Source: Pirellulales bacterium (lineage in GTDB: Bacteria > Planctomycetota > Planctomycetia > Pirellulales > JADZDJ01). From it: 64,000 nucleotides of DNA. A model generated the notes under the pieces. The model did no database searches. It was not told the origin of the DNA and worked only from the letters and a program-made list of their open reading frames with translations. A program made the translations under genes and the position numbers. Below, one piece after another: positions 26,916 through 36,552 of this stretch (positions within the stretch are counted from its first letter, which is position 1; each line of letters starts with the position of its first letter). Where the stretch lies: positions 1 through 64,000 of the forward strand of contig JADZDJ010000224.1 of assembly GCA_020851115.1 (NCBI GenBank). Direction: 5' to 3'.

Positions 26916-29063
26916 ATGGCCAAGATTCGTCTCAAAATTATCGGCATGGATTGTGCGGAGGAAGTCGCCGTACTCAAAGCTGAACTCATGCCCGTCTCCG
27001 GTGTTCAGGAGTTGGCGTTCGACATTCTTCACGGCACGGTGACGGTGACTTATGCTGATGGTCATCTTGAGCCAAATGATCTTATTCGTGCCGTGAGCCG
27101 GACTGGAATGAGGGCAGACATATTCAATGAATCGAATCTCGCGGCACCGAACGAGACCACTTGGCAACACCGAAGCCGAATCGCAACGACCGCAATGAGC
27201 GGACTCTTCATTGCCACCGGTTTTTTCGTTCACGCTATCGCGGTGGGTTGGAAAACGGCTTTCGGAGAACATGGAACCGTATCGATACCCGTGATCGCTC
27301 AGGGATTTTACTTGCTGGCGATCTTTGCCGGTGCATGGTTCGTTTTGCCAAAAGCGTGGATCGCATTGCGCCGAATACGCCCCGATATGAATCTGCTCAT
27401 GGTCGTTGCGATTGCTGGGGCGATCTTCATTGGCGAATGGTTCGAGGCGGCTACGGTGTCTTTTTTGTTCGCTCTGTCGCTTGCACTTGAAGGTTGGAGC
27501 GTGGGCCGTGCGCGTCGGGCCATTGCCGCCCTCATGCAAATGACCCCGCCCCAGGCCCGAGTTGTTGGCGATGATGGAACCGAGACCATGATCGCCGTGG
27601 AATCCGTTCCTGTCGGAAGCCGTCTGCTGGTAAAACCGGGCGAACGGATTCCCCTAGATGGAACGGTCTTCACCGGTCAGACAGCCATCAACCAAGCCCC
27701 GATTACCGGCGAATCGATGCCGGTATCCAAAACGGTCGGGGACGAGGTGTTTGCCGGGACCATCAATCAAGATGGCGCAATCGAGATCATTGCCAGCAAA
27801 ACAGCCGGAGAAACCACGCTCGCCCACATCATTCAGTTGGTTCAGGAAGCACAGAGCAAACGGTCGCCGAGTGAGCAATGGGTGGAGAAGTTTGCCCGTT
27901 ACTATACGCCTGCCGTGATGAGTCTGGCTATCGCCGTAGCTCTGATTCCGCCGCTAATGGGCGGTTCCTGGTCGCAATGGTTCTATGAGGGGCTTGTCTT
28001 GTTGGTCATCGCCTGTCCTTGTGCGCTCGTCATTTCCACGCCGGTCAGCATCGTCGCCAGCCTAGCGGCGGCGGCTAAGCATGGCGTACTGATTAAGGGT
28101 GGCATGTACGTCGAATTACCGGCACGGATAAGAGCCATTGCCCTCGACAAAACCGGAACGCTCACCGAGGGCCGACCAGAGGTTACTCGAATCATTCCCC
28201 TCTCGGGCCACAACGAGGCCGAATTGCTCCGCATCGCTGCCGCCATCGAACTCCGATCCGAGCATCCTTTAGCCAAAGCCGTGGTACGACACGCGGCCAA
28301 GCTTGGCATCAACCCCGAAGCCGTGGACACCTATCAGGCAGTGAAGGGCAAAGGGGCGACGGCCAGTATGAGCGGTCGCGCCGTCTGGATTGGTTCCCAT
28401 CGCTACCTGGAGGAACGTGGTGAAGAGACGGCCGAAATGCACCAATGGATGGAAGAAATATCCGCCGATGGCAACAGCGTCGTCGTCGTGGGTGAAGATG
28501 GGCACGTATGCGGGATAATCGCCTTGGCCGACCGTGTACGGCAAAACGCCCGGACGGCCATTCTCGATATGAAAGCTGCTGGAATTGGACACGTCGTAAT
28601 GCTTACCGGCGACAATCGTCCTACGGCACAGGCGATTGCCCGGATCACCGCTATGGACGAATTCCACGCAGAGTTGCTTCCTCAAGACAAGATCGCCGCA
28701 ATCGACGACCTAGTACGTGAGCATGGCATCGTGGGGATGGTAGGCGATGGCGTCAACGACGCTCCCGCTCTAGCGCGAGCCAATCTCGGCATTGCAATGG
28801 GGGCCGTGGGGACTGATGCTGCAATGGAAACGGCTGACATCGTGTTGATGACAGACGATCTTTCCCGCTTGCCTTGGTTGGTACGTCATTCTCGGCGGAC
28901 TCTGAGAATTATCCGGCAAAACATCTTTGCTTCGCTGACCGTCAAGGCGATGTTTGTTGTCTTGACACTATTCGGTCATGCTTCGCTCTGGGCGGCTATT
29001 GCTGCCGACATGGGGATTTCCTTGTTAGTCGTCTTTAATGCCCTACGACTTTTGAGGGGTTAA
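26916..29063 (+). CDS. P1B-type metal-exporting ATPase (Zn/Cd/Pb type)
   Basis: The 715-residue inner-membrane ATPase pumps a divalent metal from cytoplasm to periplasm. It has an N-terminal heavy-metal-associated domain with GMDCAEE (near 10). Eight transmembrane helices include the CPCALVIS metal site. TGES actuator, DKTGTLT phosphorylation and GDGVNDAPAL hinge motifs are all present. In the last helices N-x7-K and DMG match the P1B-2 (ZntA/CadA) signature for Zn2+, Cd2+ and Pb2+. It feeds the periplasmic pool that the RND pumps clear. No strong Shine-Dalgarno is visible. Confidence 0.93.
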   Translation: MAKIRLKIIGMDCAEEVAVLKAELMPVSGVQELAFDILHGTVTVTYADGHLEPNDLIRAVSRTGMRADIFNESNLAAPNETTWQHRSRIATTAMSGLFIATGFFVHAIAVGWKTAFGEHGTVSIPVIAQGFYLLAIFAGAWFVLPKAWIALRRIRPDMNLLMVVAIAGAIFIGEWFEAATVSFLFALSLALEGWSVGRARRAIAALMQMTPPQARVVGDDGTETMIAVESVPVGSRLLVKPGERIPLDGTVFTGQTAINQAPITGESMPVSKTVGDEVFAGTINQDGAIEIIASKTAGETTLAHIIQLVQEAQSKRSPSEQWVEKFARYYTPAVMSLAIAVALIPPLMGGSWSQWFYEGLVLLVIACPCALVISTPVSIVASLAAAAKHGVLIKGGMYVELPARIRAIALDKTGTLTEGRPEVTRIIPLSGHNEAELLRIAAAIELRSEHPLAKAVVRHAAKLGINPEAVDTYQAVKGKGATASMSGRAVWIGSHRYLEERGEETAEMHQWMEEISADGNSVVVVGEDGHVCGIIALADRVRQNARTAILDMKAAGIGHVVMLTGDNRPTAQAIARITAMDEFHAELLPQDKIAAIDDLVREHGIVGMVGDGVNDAPALARANLGIAMGAVGTDAAMETADIVLMTDDLSRLPWLVRHSRRTLRIIRQNIFASLTVKAMFVVLTLFGHASLWAAIAADMGISLLVVFNALRLLRG

Positions 29064-29199
29064 ATCAAGTCAATATTCACCCGTAAGGTTGTGATTTGCT
29101 CTAAAATTTCACGGTAATATAAGGTTTTTAGCTTCGCACTAGCCGTAAGTCGGACGAAAGATTATAATAAAGGGACACTTATTGATTAGGAAAAACATC

Positions 29200-29607
29200 A
29201 TGATATACCGGATAGCAACAACTTGGGTCTTGGTGGCCACGATGTTGTTCTGTCCGTTCATTTGCTTGGCGAAGGCATCGACCGCTGGTGGTCAGCATGG
29301 GCAGCCTCCAAAACCCTGTTGTCCGTGTTCCGGTTCCGAGAGCAGTGAGAATGCCCCCTGTCCACGTGACTCGGGTGGACAAGGCGGAACATGCCTTTGC
29401 CACGGTGCTGTTCTGCAATCTCCCACCACTCCACCTAATCCCGATTTCGGTCCTGCCGTATTTTTATCAGGTCATGTTCTTTTGACATCGGCAAAGTCGT
29501 CAATTCATGCTGACTGCTTCTTCGCCATCGAGCATACCGCGTGTCATTTCCCCGTGGTTGATTCCGGAATAGAACTGCGCGCGCTCATCGAATCATTTCT
29601 TATTTGA
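29200..29607 (+). CDS. Small secreted Cys-rich protein
   Basis: The 135-residue protein starts at the ATG at 29200 (TTAGGAAAA upstream). A signal peptide (about 1-28, ending LAKA) precedes a Cys/Pro/Gly-rich region with CCPC, NAPC and CLC (about 45-75) and a hydrophobic end. It parallels the gene at 19153 in size, layout and position before an adaptor gene. Metal binding is inferred from the Cys clusters. Confidence 0.72.
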   Translation: MIYRIATTWVLVATMLFCPFICLAKASTAGGQHGQPPKPCCPCSGSESSENAPCPRDSGGQGGTCLCHGAVLQSPTTPPNPDFGPAVFLSGHVLLTSAKSSIHADCFFAIEHTACHFPVVDSGIELRALIESFLI

Positions 29608-29708
29608 TTAAGCCTAGCTCGCTTGTTCTTCAGCGATAGTCTGCGCAGAATTCGGCGCTGATTATAGTCTTTACCCCACTCAACGACTCCAAAATTTGGA
29701 ATTTGAAT

Positions 29709-31364
29709 ATGACTCGTACCACAATTAACCTTCCAGCGGCTTGTTCGCCGGACATCGAAGAGAATCATCACGGAACGCCCCCGCACCAGAAAACACAAAA
29801 AGTAGGCCGACGTTTCTGGATACTGTCCCTACTTCGCCGCCATATTCCAACATTGACCGTGATGGCCGTGCTTGTCGGGCTGGGGATTTACGGGCATCGC
29901 TCGGGCTGGAAATTGACGAAGTTTTCTGTTCTTACTGGTGTGGCTTCGACTGAACGCGAAGATTGGTGTGAAGAACATGGCGTACCGGAATCGCAATGCG
30001 TGGAATGCCACCCCGACCTGCTTCCCCGAGGCAAGGATTATGGCTGGTGCAAGGAGCATGGCGTTCACGATTGCCCGCTCTGTCATCCCGAAATCGCCCA
30101 ATTGAAACAGATGCCCAACGTCGCAGGCTCGGATCGTGGGCAAGCAACAAGAGCACTGACTTCGGCTCCGCGAGTGGAAAACAACGCCGTTTGCAAAAAC
30201 TATCAACGACGAATCCAATTCGCCTCGTTGGATGCCGTGAAGAAGGCGGGCGTGGATGTCGGACTCGTCGAGCGGCAACCGATCACGGAGTCTGTTTTGG
30301 CCAACGGTCAAATCACCTATGACCAGACCCACTTTGCCAGCCTCTCGTCGCGCCTGCCGGGCACGGTGTGGCACGTCGAGAAGAACGTAGGCGATCAAGT
30401 TCGTGCGGGAGAAATCCTGGCTTTGGTCGATGCGGCTGAAGTGGGACGGGCCAAGACCGAACTGATCCAAGCCCTCGCGCAAGAAGAATTCAGCCGCAAT
30501 TCCCTCAAACGACTGGAATCGCTAACGGACGTTGTGGCGGGTCGGCAAGTCCAAGAAGCCCAGACAGGATTTGTGCAAGCTTGTGCCCGTCTGCTCAGCG
30601 CCCAGCAAGCGCTCGACAATCTTGGCCTGCCTGTAAACGTCGAACAGTTGCGAGGTCTGCCCGATGATAAGCTGGCACAGCATCTCCGATTGCTTGGCTT
30701 TTCTGATGAACACCTACAGCACCACGGCCAGGATGGACCGACAGCTAATCTTCTCCCCTTGAAGGCTCCAATGAATGGCGTCATCGTGGCTCGGCAAGTC
30801 GTGGCCGGAGAAGTCGTAGATGCTACACGAGTCTTATTCCAATTGGCGGACACCAGCCGGATGTGGTTGACACTCAGTGTCCCGTTGGAAGAGACTGGCA
30901 AACTTGCCTTGGGACAACCGGTTCTTTTCCGGCCCGATGGAACCCACGGCGACGTGAGTGGAAAACTCGTCTGGATTAGCACGACCGCCGACCAACAGAC
31001 GCGGATGGTAACGGCCCGCGCTGAACTCCCCAACCCGACTGGACAACTTCGCAACGAGACGTTCGGAGCAGGACGGATCGTTTTGCGCGAAGAACAAGAA
31101 GCCATTGTGGTCCCTAATGAAGCAATCCACTGGGAGGGCTGTTGCCATGTAGTCTTTGTGCGCGATAAGGGGTATTTCGATAACAAAAATAATCCCAAAG
31201 TATTCCATATCCGCACGGTGCGATTGGGGGCCAAAACCGATAAATTCACGGAGATTATTGCGGGCCTTCTAGCCGGCGAAGTCGTGGCGACCAAGGGCAG
31301 TGACGTACTCAGGGCGGAACTACTGAAAAATAAACTCGGCGAAGGCTGCACTTGCGGCAAGTAA
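29709..31364 (+). CDS. RND efflux adaptor (CzcB-like) with paired Cys motifs
   Basis: The membrane-fusion protein has 551 residues. After one transmembrane helix (about 45-65) it has two copies of a motif WC-x-EHG-x(1,3)-C-x2-C-HP (WCEEHGVPESQCVECHP and WCKEHGVHDCPLCHP, about 80-130). The usual barrel-sandwich, hairpin and beta-barrel domains follow. It ends GEGCTCGK. The motif recurs twice in the lipoprotein encoded at 34575. It is usual for planctomycete-type heavy-metal adaptors to carry such Cys/His extensions, which probably bind metal. The pump gene starts 9 bp downstream. Confidence 0.9.
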   Translation: MTRTTINLPAACSPDIEENHHGTPPHQKTQKVGRRFWILSLLRRHIPTLTVMAVLVGLGIYGHRSGWKLTKFSVLTGVASTEREDWCEEHGVPESQCVECHPDLLPRGKDYGWCKEHGVHDCPLCHPEIAQLKQMPNVAGSDRGQATRALTSAPRVENNAVCKNYQRRIQFASLDAVKKAGVDVGLVERQPITESVLANGQITYDQTHFASLSSRLPGTVWHVEKNVGDQVRAGEILALVDAAEVGRAKTELIQALAQEEFSRNSLKRLESLTDVVAGRQVQEAQTGFVQACARLLSAQQALDNLGLPVNVEQLRGLPDDKLAQHLRLLGFSDEHLQHHGQDGPTANLLPLKAPMNGVIVARQVVAGEVVDATRVLFQLADTSRMWLTLSVPLEETGKLALGQPVLFRPDGTHGDVSGKLVWISTTADQQTRMVTARAELPNPTGQLRNETFGAGRIVLREEQEAIVVPNEAIHWEGCCHVVFVRDKGYFDNKNNPKVFHIRTVRLGAKTDKFTEIIAGLLAGEVVATKGSDVLRAELLKNKLGEGCTCGK

Positions 31365-31373
31365 GGAGACACT

Positions 31374-34300
31374 ATGCTTAATTGGATTATCGACTTTTCG
31401 TTGCGTCATCGGTTTCTGGTCATTGCGGTTGCGCTCGCGTTTGCGGCCATCGGCGCGGTCTCGCTCGGACACCTGGACATCGACGCCTTCCCGGATACGA
31501 CTCCGGTGCAGATTCAGATCAACACCGTCGCTCCCTCGCTTTCGCCCGAAGAAACCGAGCGTCAAATTACGTTTACCGTCGAACAGGCGATCAGTGGACT
31601 ACCGGGACTGGATATCGTGCGTTCCATCTCGAAGTTCGGCTTGTCTCAGGTTGTTGTCACGTTCAAAGACGGGACGGACATTTACTTTGCCCGGCAGGTC
31701 GTCAACGAGCGACTCGGCACGGTGGAGTTGCCTCAAGGAATCGAGCGTCCGCAAATGGGGCCGGTTTCGACGGGACTTGGAGAAGTGTTTCATTATGTGC
31801 TGACTTACGAAGGTTATGACTTCTCCACGCTGCCGGAAGAAGAACGAGTCAAGAAGCTGACGGAATTGCGGACGATTCACGACTGGGTGGTCAAGCCGCA
31901 ACTTCGCTCCATTCCAGGCGTGGCCGAGGTGAACAGTTGGGGGGGCTATGAGAAACAATATCAGGTTCGCATCGACCCAGCCCGGCTGGTCAAGCACGGG
32001 CTGACGTTTAACCAAGTTACAGAGGCTGTTAGGGAAAACAACCGCAATGTCGGCGGCGGCAACATTACCGTGGGATCACAAATGCTGTTGGTCCAAGGTC
32101 AGGGCCGGACAGTAAATGTGGAGCAAATCGAAAACATCGTGATTAACGCCAAGGACGGCGTACCGATCCGCGTTAGCGACGTGGCGGATGTGCAGACCGG
32201 CCACGAAATCCGCCAAGGAGCCGTTACGGCCCACGGTCGGAGCGAAGCGGTGCTTGGCCTGGGCTTCATGCTCATGGGCGAGAACAGCCACGAAGTCACT
32301 TGGGCATTGAAGAACAAGCTGGAAGAGATTAGGTCAACGTTGCCACCGGGCGTCACCATCCAAACGGTTTACGACCGAACCGAGTTAGTGGACCACGTCA
32401 TCGATACGGTGCGAAAGAACTTGTTTGAAGGCGGATTGCTGGTCATCGCCATCTTGTTCCTCTTTTTGGGTAACCTCCGAGCCGGGCTAATCGTCATGCT
32501 GGCGATCCCGCTGTCGATGTTGTTTGCCTTCTCCGGGATGTTGCGGTTCGGCATCGCAGCCAGCCTACTTAGCTTGGGAGCCATCGACTTTGGCTTGATT
32601 GTCGATAGCTCAGTGGTAATGGTTGAAAATTGTGTACGCCACTTGGCGCTGTCCAATCCAGTTGGGCGCACCCGATTACAGATAATCCGCGATGCCGCCG
32701 TTGAGGTCCGCAAGCCGACGATGTTCGGTGAACTGATTATTATGATCGTTTACCTACCCATCTTGGCATTAGAGGGTGTGGAGGGTAAGCTTTTTCAACC
32801 GATGGCCCTTACGGTGATTTTTGCTTTAGCCGGGTCAATGGTCCTTTCCCTGACACTCATGCCAGTTTTGGCCAGTTTGGTGCTTCCCAAGCGGATTGAC
32901 GAGCAGGAGCCGCTGTTGATCCGCGTCTTGAAGCGCCTCTATGCTCCGGTGCTGCGGTTTACCATGCACCATAAGTTGGCTGTGCTTGGATTTGCGTTAA
33001 GTCTATTGGTGGTTGCCTTTGGGATGATTGCTCCAAACCTGGGATCGGAGTTCATTCCAAAACTCTCCGAAGGTTCCATCGTCGTCAACATTGTACGATT
33101 AGCAGGAATCGACTTGGAGGAGTCCATTCGTTACAACACACGAATGGAAAAGGCTCTCTTGGCGGCGTTCCCAGACGAGATTTTGTACGCATGGAGCCGC
33201 ATCGGTACCGCCGAAGTGGCAACCGACCCAATGGGCGTGGAACTTTCCGACATCTTCATCACCCTTAAACCGCGAAATCACTGGAAACGGGCGCAGACTC
33301 AGGAGGAGTTGACCTCGCTAATCCAGAAAGAACTCCGCGACCTGCCGGGCCAGCGGATCGCCATGACTCAGCCTATCGAGATGCGGCTAAACGAGATGAT
33401 CTCAGGTGTTCGCTCCGACGTGGCCGCAATCCTCTATGGCGACGATTTCGATGTATTGGTAAAGAAGGCTTCTGAAATCGAGCGGGTTCTAAAGTCGATT
33501 CCTGGTGCGGCTGATGTAACCACCGAGCAAGTCACGGGGCAACCGGTCTTGCAAATTCGCATCAACCAGGATGAGATTGCCCGCTACGGCATCCCAGCCA
33601 ACACAGTGCTCGACCTAGTGGAATCTTTGGGCAGCAAGCACTTGGGAGAAATCTATGAAGGGCAGTTGCGTTTTCCCTTGATTGTCCGTCTCCCCGAGAG
33701 CGTGCGAGCGAGTCCCGAGACGATAGGCGCGATCCTCGTCGCTACTCCGTTAGGCGAGCGCATCCCGCTCTCGCGTCTAGCGACCATTGCAAAGGTGGAA
33801 GGACCATCAACGATCAAACGAGAGTGGTATCAGCGGCGAATCACCGTTTCTGCCAATGCTCGCAACCGAGACATGGGCAGTTTTGTGGCTGAGGCCCGGC
33901 AGAAAGCTAATCAGGTGCAATTGCCGCCGGGGCGCTATCGCGTCGAGTGGGGCGGGCAATTTGAGAACCTTGAGCGAGCACGAGTGCGACTGATGGTCGT
34001 CGTGCCGCTTGCCTTGGCACTCATTTTCGGCCTGCTCTACCTGACATACCAAAACGTAATCGACGCCGTGCGGGTATTCACCGGCGTCCCTTTTGCGTGG
34101 GTCGGCGGCATCTTCGCACTCTGGATTAGGGATATGCCGTTTTCCATTTCAGCGGCGGTAGGGTTCGTCGCCTTATCGGGAGTAGCTGTGCTCGATGATA
34201 TGCTATTGGTCTCCTATATACGGCAGTTGCGCAGGCAAGGCATGGGACTGGAAAAAGCGGTTGAAGAGGCGGCGATGACCCGCTTGCGCCCAGTCTTGAT

Positions 34301-34541
34301 GACCGCGTTGGTTGCCAGTCTTGGTTTTGTGCCGATGGCCTTTAACACGGGCATGGGTGCCGAAGTTCAGCGCCCCCTAGCAACCGTTGTCATCGGTGGC
34401 GTTTTTAGTGCGATGGTAATGAGTTTATTGGTATTGCGCGTGCTTTACATGGTGTTTAGCGGCCCTATCGGGTCGAAAGAGAAGAAGATTCGTCAAGCTG
34501 ACGCAGATTCTAGGCAAGTGCCTGAATCGGTTTCGGCGTAA
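31374..34541 (+). CDS. Heavy-metal RND efflux pump (CzcA type)
   Basis: The 1055-residue proton/metal antiporter has twelve transmembrane helices. TM4 carries AIDFGLIVDSSVVMVENCVRH. The DFG-x3-D-x2-x3-VEN pattern is that of the HME1 (CzcA: Co/Zn/Cd) group, with DSS instead of the usual DGA. AAGGAGA precedes the ATG. With its own adaptor (29709) it forms the second pump of the island, and the single outer-membrane factor at 17604 may serve both. Confidence 0.92.
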   Translation: MLNWIIDFSLRHRFLVIAVALAFAAIGAVSLGHLDIDAFPDTTPVQIQINTVAPSLSPEETERQITFTVEQAISGLPGLDIVRSISKFGLSQVVVTFKDGTDIYFARQVVNERLGTVELPQGIERPQMGPVSTGLGEVFHYVLTYEGYDFSTLPEEERVKKLTELRTIHDWVVKPQLRSIPGVAEVNSWGGYEKQYQVRIDPARLVKHGLTFNQVTEAVRENNRNVGGGNITVGSQMLLVQGQGRTVNVEQIENIVINAKDGVPIRVSDVADVQTGHEIRQGAVTAHGRSEAVLGLGFMLMGENSHEVTWALKNKLEEIRSTLPPGVTIQTVYDRTELVDHVIDTVRKNLFEGGLLVIAILFLFLGNLRAGLIVMLAIPLSMLFAFSGMLRFGIAASLLSLGAIDFGLIVDSSVVMVENCVRHLALSNPVGRTRLQIIRDAAVEVRKPTMFGELIIMIVYLPILALEGVEGKLFQPMALTVIFALAGSMVLSLTLMPVLASLVLPKRIDEQEPLLIRVLKRLYAPVLRFTMHHKLAVLGFALSLLVVAFGMIAPNLGSEFIPKLSEGSIVVNIVRLAGIDLEESIRYNTRMEKALLAAFPDEILYAWSRIGTAEVATDPMGVELSDIFITLKPRNHWKRAQTQEELTSLIQKELRDLPGQRIAMTQPIEMRLNEMISGVRSDVAAILYGDDFDVLVKKASEIERVLKSIPGAADVTTEQVTGQPVLQIRINQDEIARYGIPANTVLDLVESLGSKHLGEIYEGQLRFPLIVRLPESVRASPETIGAILVATPLGERIPLSRLATIAKVEGPSTIKREWYQRRITVSANARNRDMGSFVAEARQKANQVQLPPGRYRVEWGGQFENLERARVRLMVVVPLALALIFGLLYLTYQNVIDAVRVFTGVPFAWVGGIFALWIRDMPFSISAAVGFVALSGVAVLDDMLLVSYIRQLRRQGMGLEKAVEEAAMTRLRPVLMTALVASLGFVPMAFNTGMGAEVQRPLATVVIGGVFSAMVMSLLVLRVLYMVFSGPIGSKEKKIRQADADSRQVPESVSA

Positions 34542-34574
34542 CTTAAATTAGGCAGATGCCTAAAGGAGGATTCG

Positions 34575-34931
34575 ATGGAAGTTATATCGAAGATGAAAAG
34601 GTCGTTGTTCTTATTGCTTACGATTGGCGTTCTGACTCTAATTGGTTGTGGGAAGACTGGTACACCAGGAACACAGTCTGGCAAGCAAACCGCAGAACCG
34701 GTTTCCGAGGTTGCCGTCAATTGGTGCGTTGAGCATGGCGTACCGGAGGACATCTGCGCCCAGTGCAACCCAAAGGTCGCTGCCGACTTCAAACAGAAGG
34801 GTGATTGGTGTAAGGAACACAACCGGCCCGAATCGCAATGCTTCCAGTGCAATCCGAAGCTAGTGGAAAAGTTCGCTGCGGATTACGAGGCGAAATACGG
34901 CAAGAAGCCGCCGAAGCCAGAAGGAATGTAG
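34575..34931 (+). CDS. Lipoprotein with paired Cys motifs
   Basis: The protein has 118 residues, with AAAGGAGG before the ATG. The signal peptide ends in lipobox LIGC. Two copies of the motif WC-x-EH-x2-PE-x2-C-x2-CNP (about 51-100) follow, the same motif as in the adaptor at 29709, then a charged tail ending in KKPPKPEGM. A shared metal-binding motif in two consecutive gene products suggests a hand-over partner. Confidence 0.8.
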   Translation: MEVISKMKRSLFLLLTIGVLTLIGCGKTGTPGTQSGKQTAEPVSEVAVNWCVEHGVPEDICAQCNPKVAADFKQKGDWCKEHNRPESQCFQCNPKLVEKFAADYEAKYGKKPPKPEGM

Positions 34932-35001
34932 GCGTACAACCTAGTAATCTTGGCGAGGTTGGGTTAGGTCAGCATACGCTTGGAACTCTGGGCGAGAATG
35001 A

Positions 35002-35034
35002 AATGACCGCTTAGTAAAGCACAAAGCGGTCATT
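35002..35034 (+). terminator. Strong hairpin behind the metal operon
   Basis: AATGACCGCTT (35002-35012) is perfectly inverted as AAGCGGTCATT (35024-35034). It lies 71 bp after the last operon gene. There is no U-tract, so it may mark mRNA 3' ends rather than act as a textbook terminator. Confidence 0.5.
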
Positions 35035-35298
35035 GCGATGAGAGAAGAACGCGATCGGTCGCCGCGGGAAGGCTTGCAACCATCAACCACTAGGCCAAAA
35101 CCTAACGCATTCTTCCCATCCTCGCTAAGTTTTCAACCTAAAGATGCGTATTTGGCTTGCGTGGCCGTTGCATGGATTCTGCATGTAACCCGTGTTATTT
35201 CAATAGTCTATGTTGCTTACGCATGGGTCTAGTGATATACTAAGAAGGCGTTTGAATGTCCCCTACTGCCACCAATCTGCCACCGATCACCGTTTTCC
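35035..35298 (+). other. Integrase leader region
   Basis: The region has no gene. Just before the integrase start (35248-35290) lies TTGAATGTCCC followed by two spaced TGCCACC copies. The same arrangement occurs at 17151-17195. Such spaced direct repeats could be integrase arm-binding sites or part of the recombination region. Confidence 0.5.
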
Positions 35299-36552
35299 AT
35301 GGCATGGCTCCAACAATATCCTTCCGGCCATTATCACATTAGTTTTCGCCTCGGCGGGCGAAAGTTCAAACGGTCCCTGGACACCAAAAGCGAATCGGAT
35401 GCGCAGGGCATGGCCGGGCGCATCGAGGACAACATCAAACTTGTGGAACGTGGAATCCTCTCCATCCCTCCTGGGGCGGATATTCCTAGATTCCTTCTTT
35501 CGGACGGGAAAATCGTGGGGCCGGTCGAAGCCCCTGCCGTCGTAAGCCTAGGTACGCTTCTCGACCAATATGAAAAGGCCATTTCCGGCGGAGTCGTGGA
35601 AGACAGCACCTTGGCGACCATCCGCATTCATGCAAAACACCTCAAACGGATTCTCGGTGAAAAAACGGATGTCCGAACCATCAGCCGAGATCGGCTGCAA
35701 GAGTACATCAACGCCCGCCGAGCACAACGGAGTAATCGTGGCACGGCCATCAGCCCAATCACCATCCGCAAGGAACTGACTACGCTCAGCGGCGTCTGGT
35801 CCTGGGCGATTCCAGGAGGGGTAATCGGGCCATTTCCGAATAAGGGTCTCAAGTACCCGAAGGGAGTGGATAAGTCACCTTTCCAGACGTGGGAAGAAAT
35901 TGAAAAGCAAATCGAGCGGGGCAACCTCTCGGAAAAGGATCGGGAGTCGCTTTGGAACTGCCTCTTCCTTAGCATTGCCGAGACCACCGAATTACTGAAG
36001 CACGTTAAAGCAAAGGCACAGCAACCTTTTCTCTACCCGATGGTCGTCTTGGCGGCACATACCGGGGCGCGACGCTCCGAATTGATTCGCTCGCGGCTCG
36101 TGGATTTTGACGAGGAATCCGTGATTATCCGGGAGCGGAAACGTTCGAAGAAGAAGCATACGATCCGTCGCGTGCCGTTTACGCCGTTTCTCAAGAAGGT
36201 TATTCAGGAATGGCTTCAAGAGCATCCGGGTGGCCCTTACACGTTTTGCATGAAGAAGGTTGCCCATTCCAAGAAGCATCGTTCGGGGCCAGAACCGATC
36301 ACCGTCGATGAAGCCCAAGACCATTTGAAACGAGCTTTGGCGCACTCAAAATGGGAGAAGCTGCGCGGATGGCACGTAATGCGGCACAGTTTCATCAGCA
36401 ATTGTGCCCTTATGGGAATCGATCAACGGATTATCGATTCGTTCGTTGGCCATACGACTGAAGAAATGAGAAAACGCTACACGCACCTGTTTCCGTCAGC
36501 AAAGAAAGCGGCTATTGAGGCGGTTTTCGGGGCAGAAGCCCCTCCGACTTGA
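35299..36552 (+). CDS. Tyrosine-type site-specific integrase
   Basis: The 417-residue recombinase integrates or excises mobile DNA. It has an N-terminal arm-binding region (MAWLQQYPSGHYHISFR), a core-binding SAM-like domain (about 75-175) and a catalytic domain. The catalytic set is complete: Arg in AHTGARRSEL, HVMRH (H-x2-R), the His of VGHTTEEM and the Tyr of RYTHLF. It is intact and of normal length. It lies at the right edge of the metal island and is the best candidate for the enzyme that moved it. It overlaps the convergent helix-turn-helix gene by 41 bp. Confidence 0.93.
   Translation: MAWLQQYPSGHYHISFRLGGRKFKRSLDTKSESDAQGMAGRIEDNIKLVERGILSIPPGADIPRFLLSDGKIVGPVEAPAVVSLGTLLDQYEKAISGGVVEDSTLATIRIHAKHLKRILGEKTDVRTISRDRLQEYINARRAQRSNRGTAISPITIRKELTTLSGVWSWAIPGGVIGPFPNKGLKYPKGVDKSPFQTWEEIEKQIERGNLSEKDRESLWNCLFLSIAETTELLKHVKAKAQQPFLYPMVVLAAHTGARRSELIRSRLVDFDEESVIIRERKRSKKKHTIRRVPFTPFLKKVIQEWLQEHPGGPYTFCMKKVAHSKKHRSGPEPITVDEAQDHLKRALAHSKWEKLRGWHVMRHSFISNCALMGIDQRIIDSFVGHTTEEMRKRYTHLFPSAKKAAIEAVFGAEAPPT

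Noticed and set aside
35299-36552. Assigning this integrase to the tRNA-Leu scar at 17000
   Set aside because: The nearest half-tRNA to the integrase is tRNA-Pro-like, and no second tRNA-Leu core was found near it. Which scar it made cannot be settled from this window.
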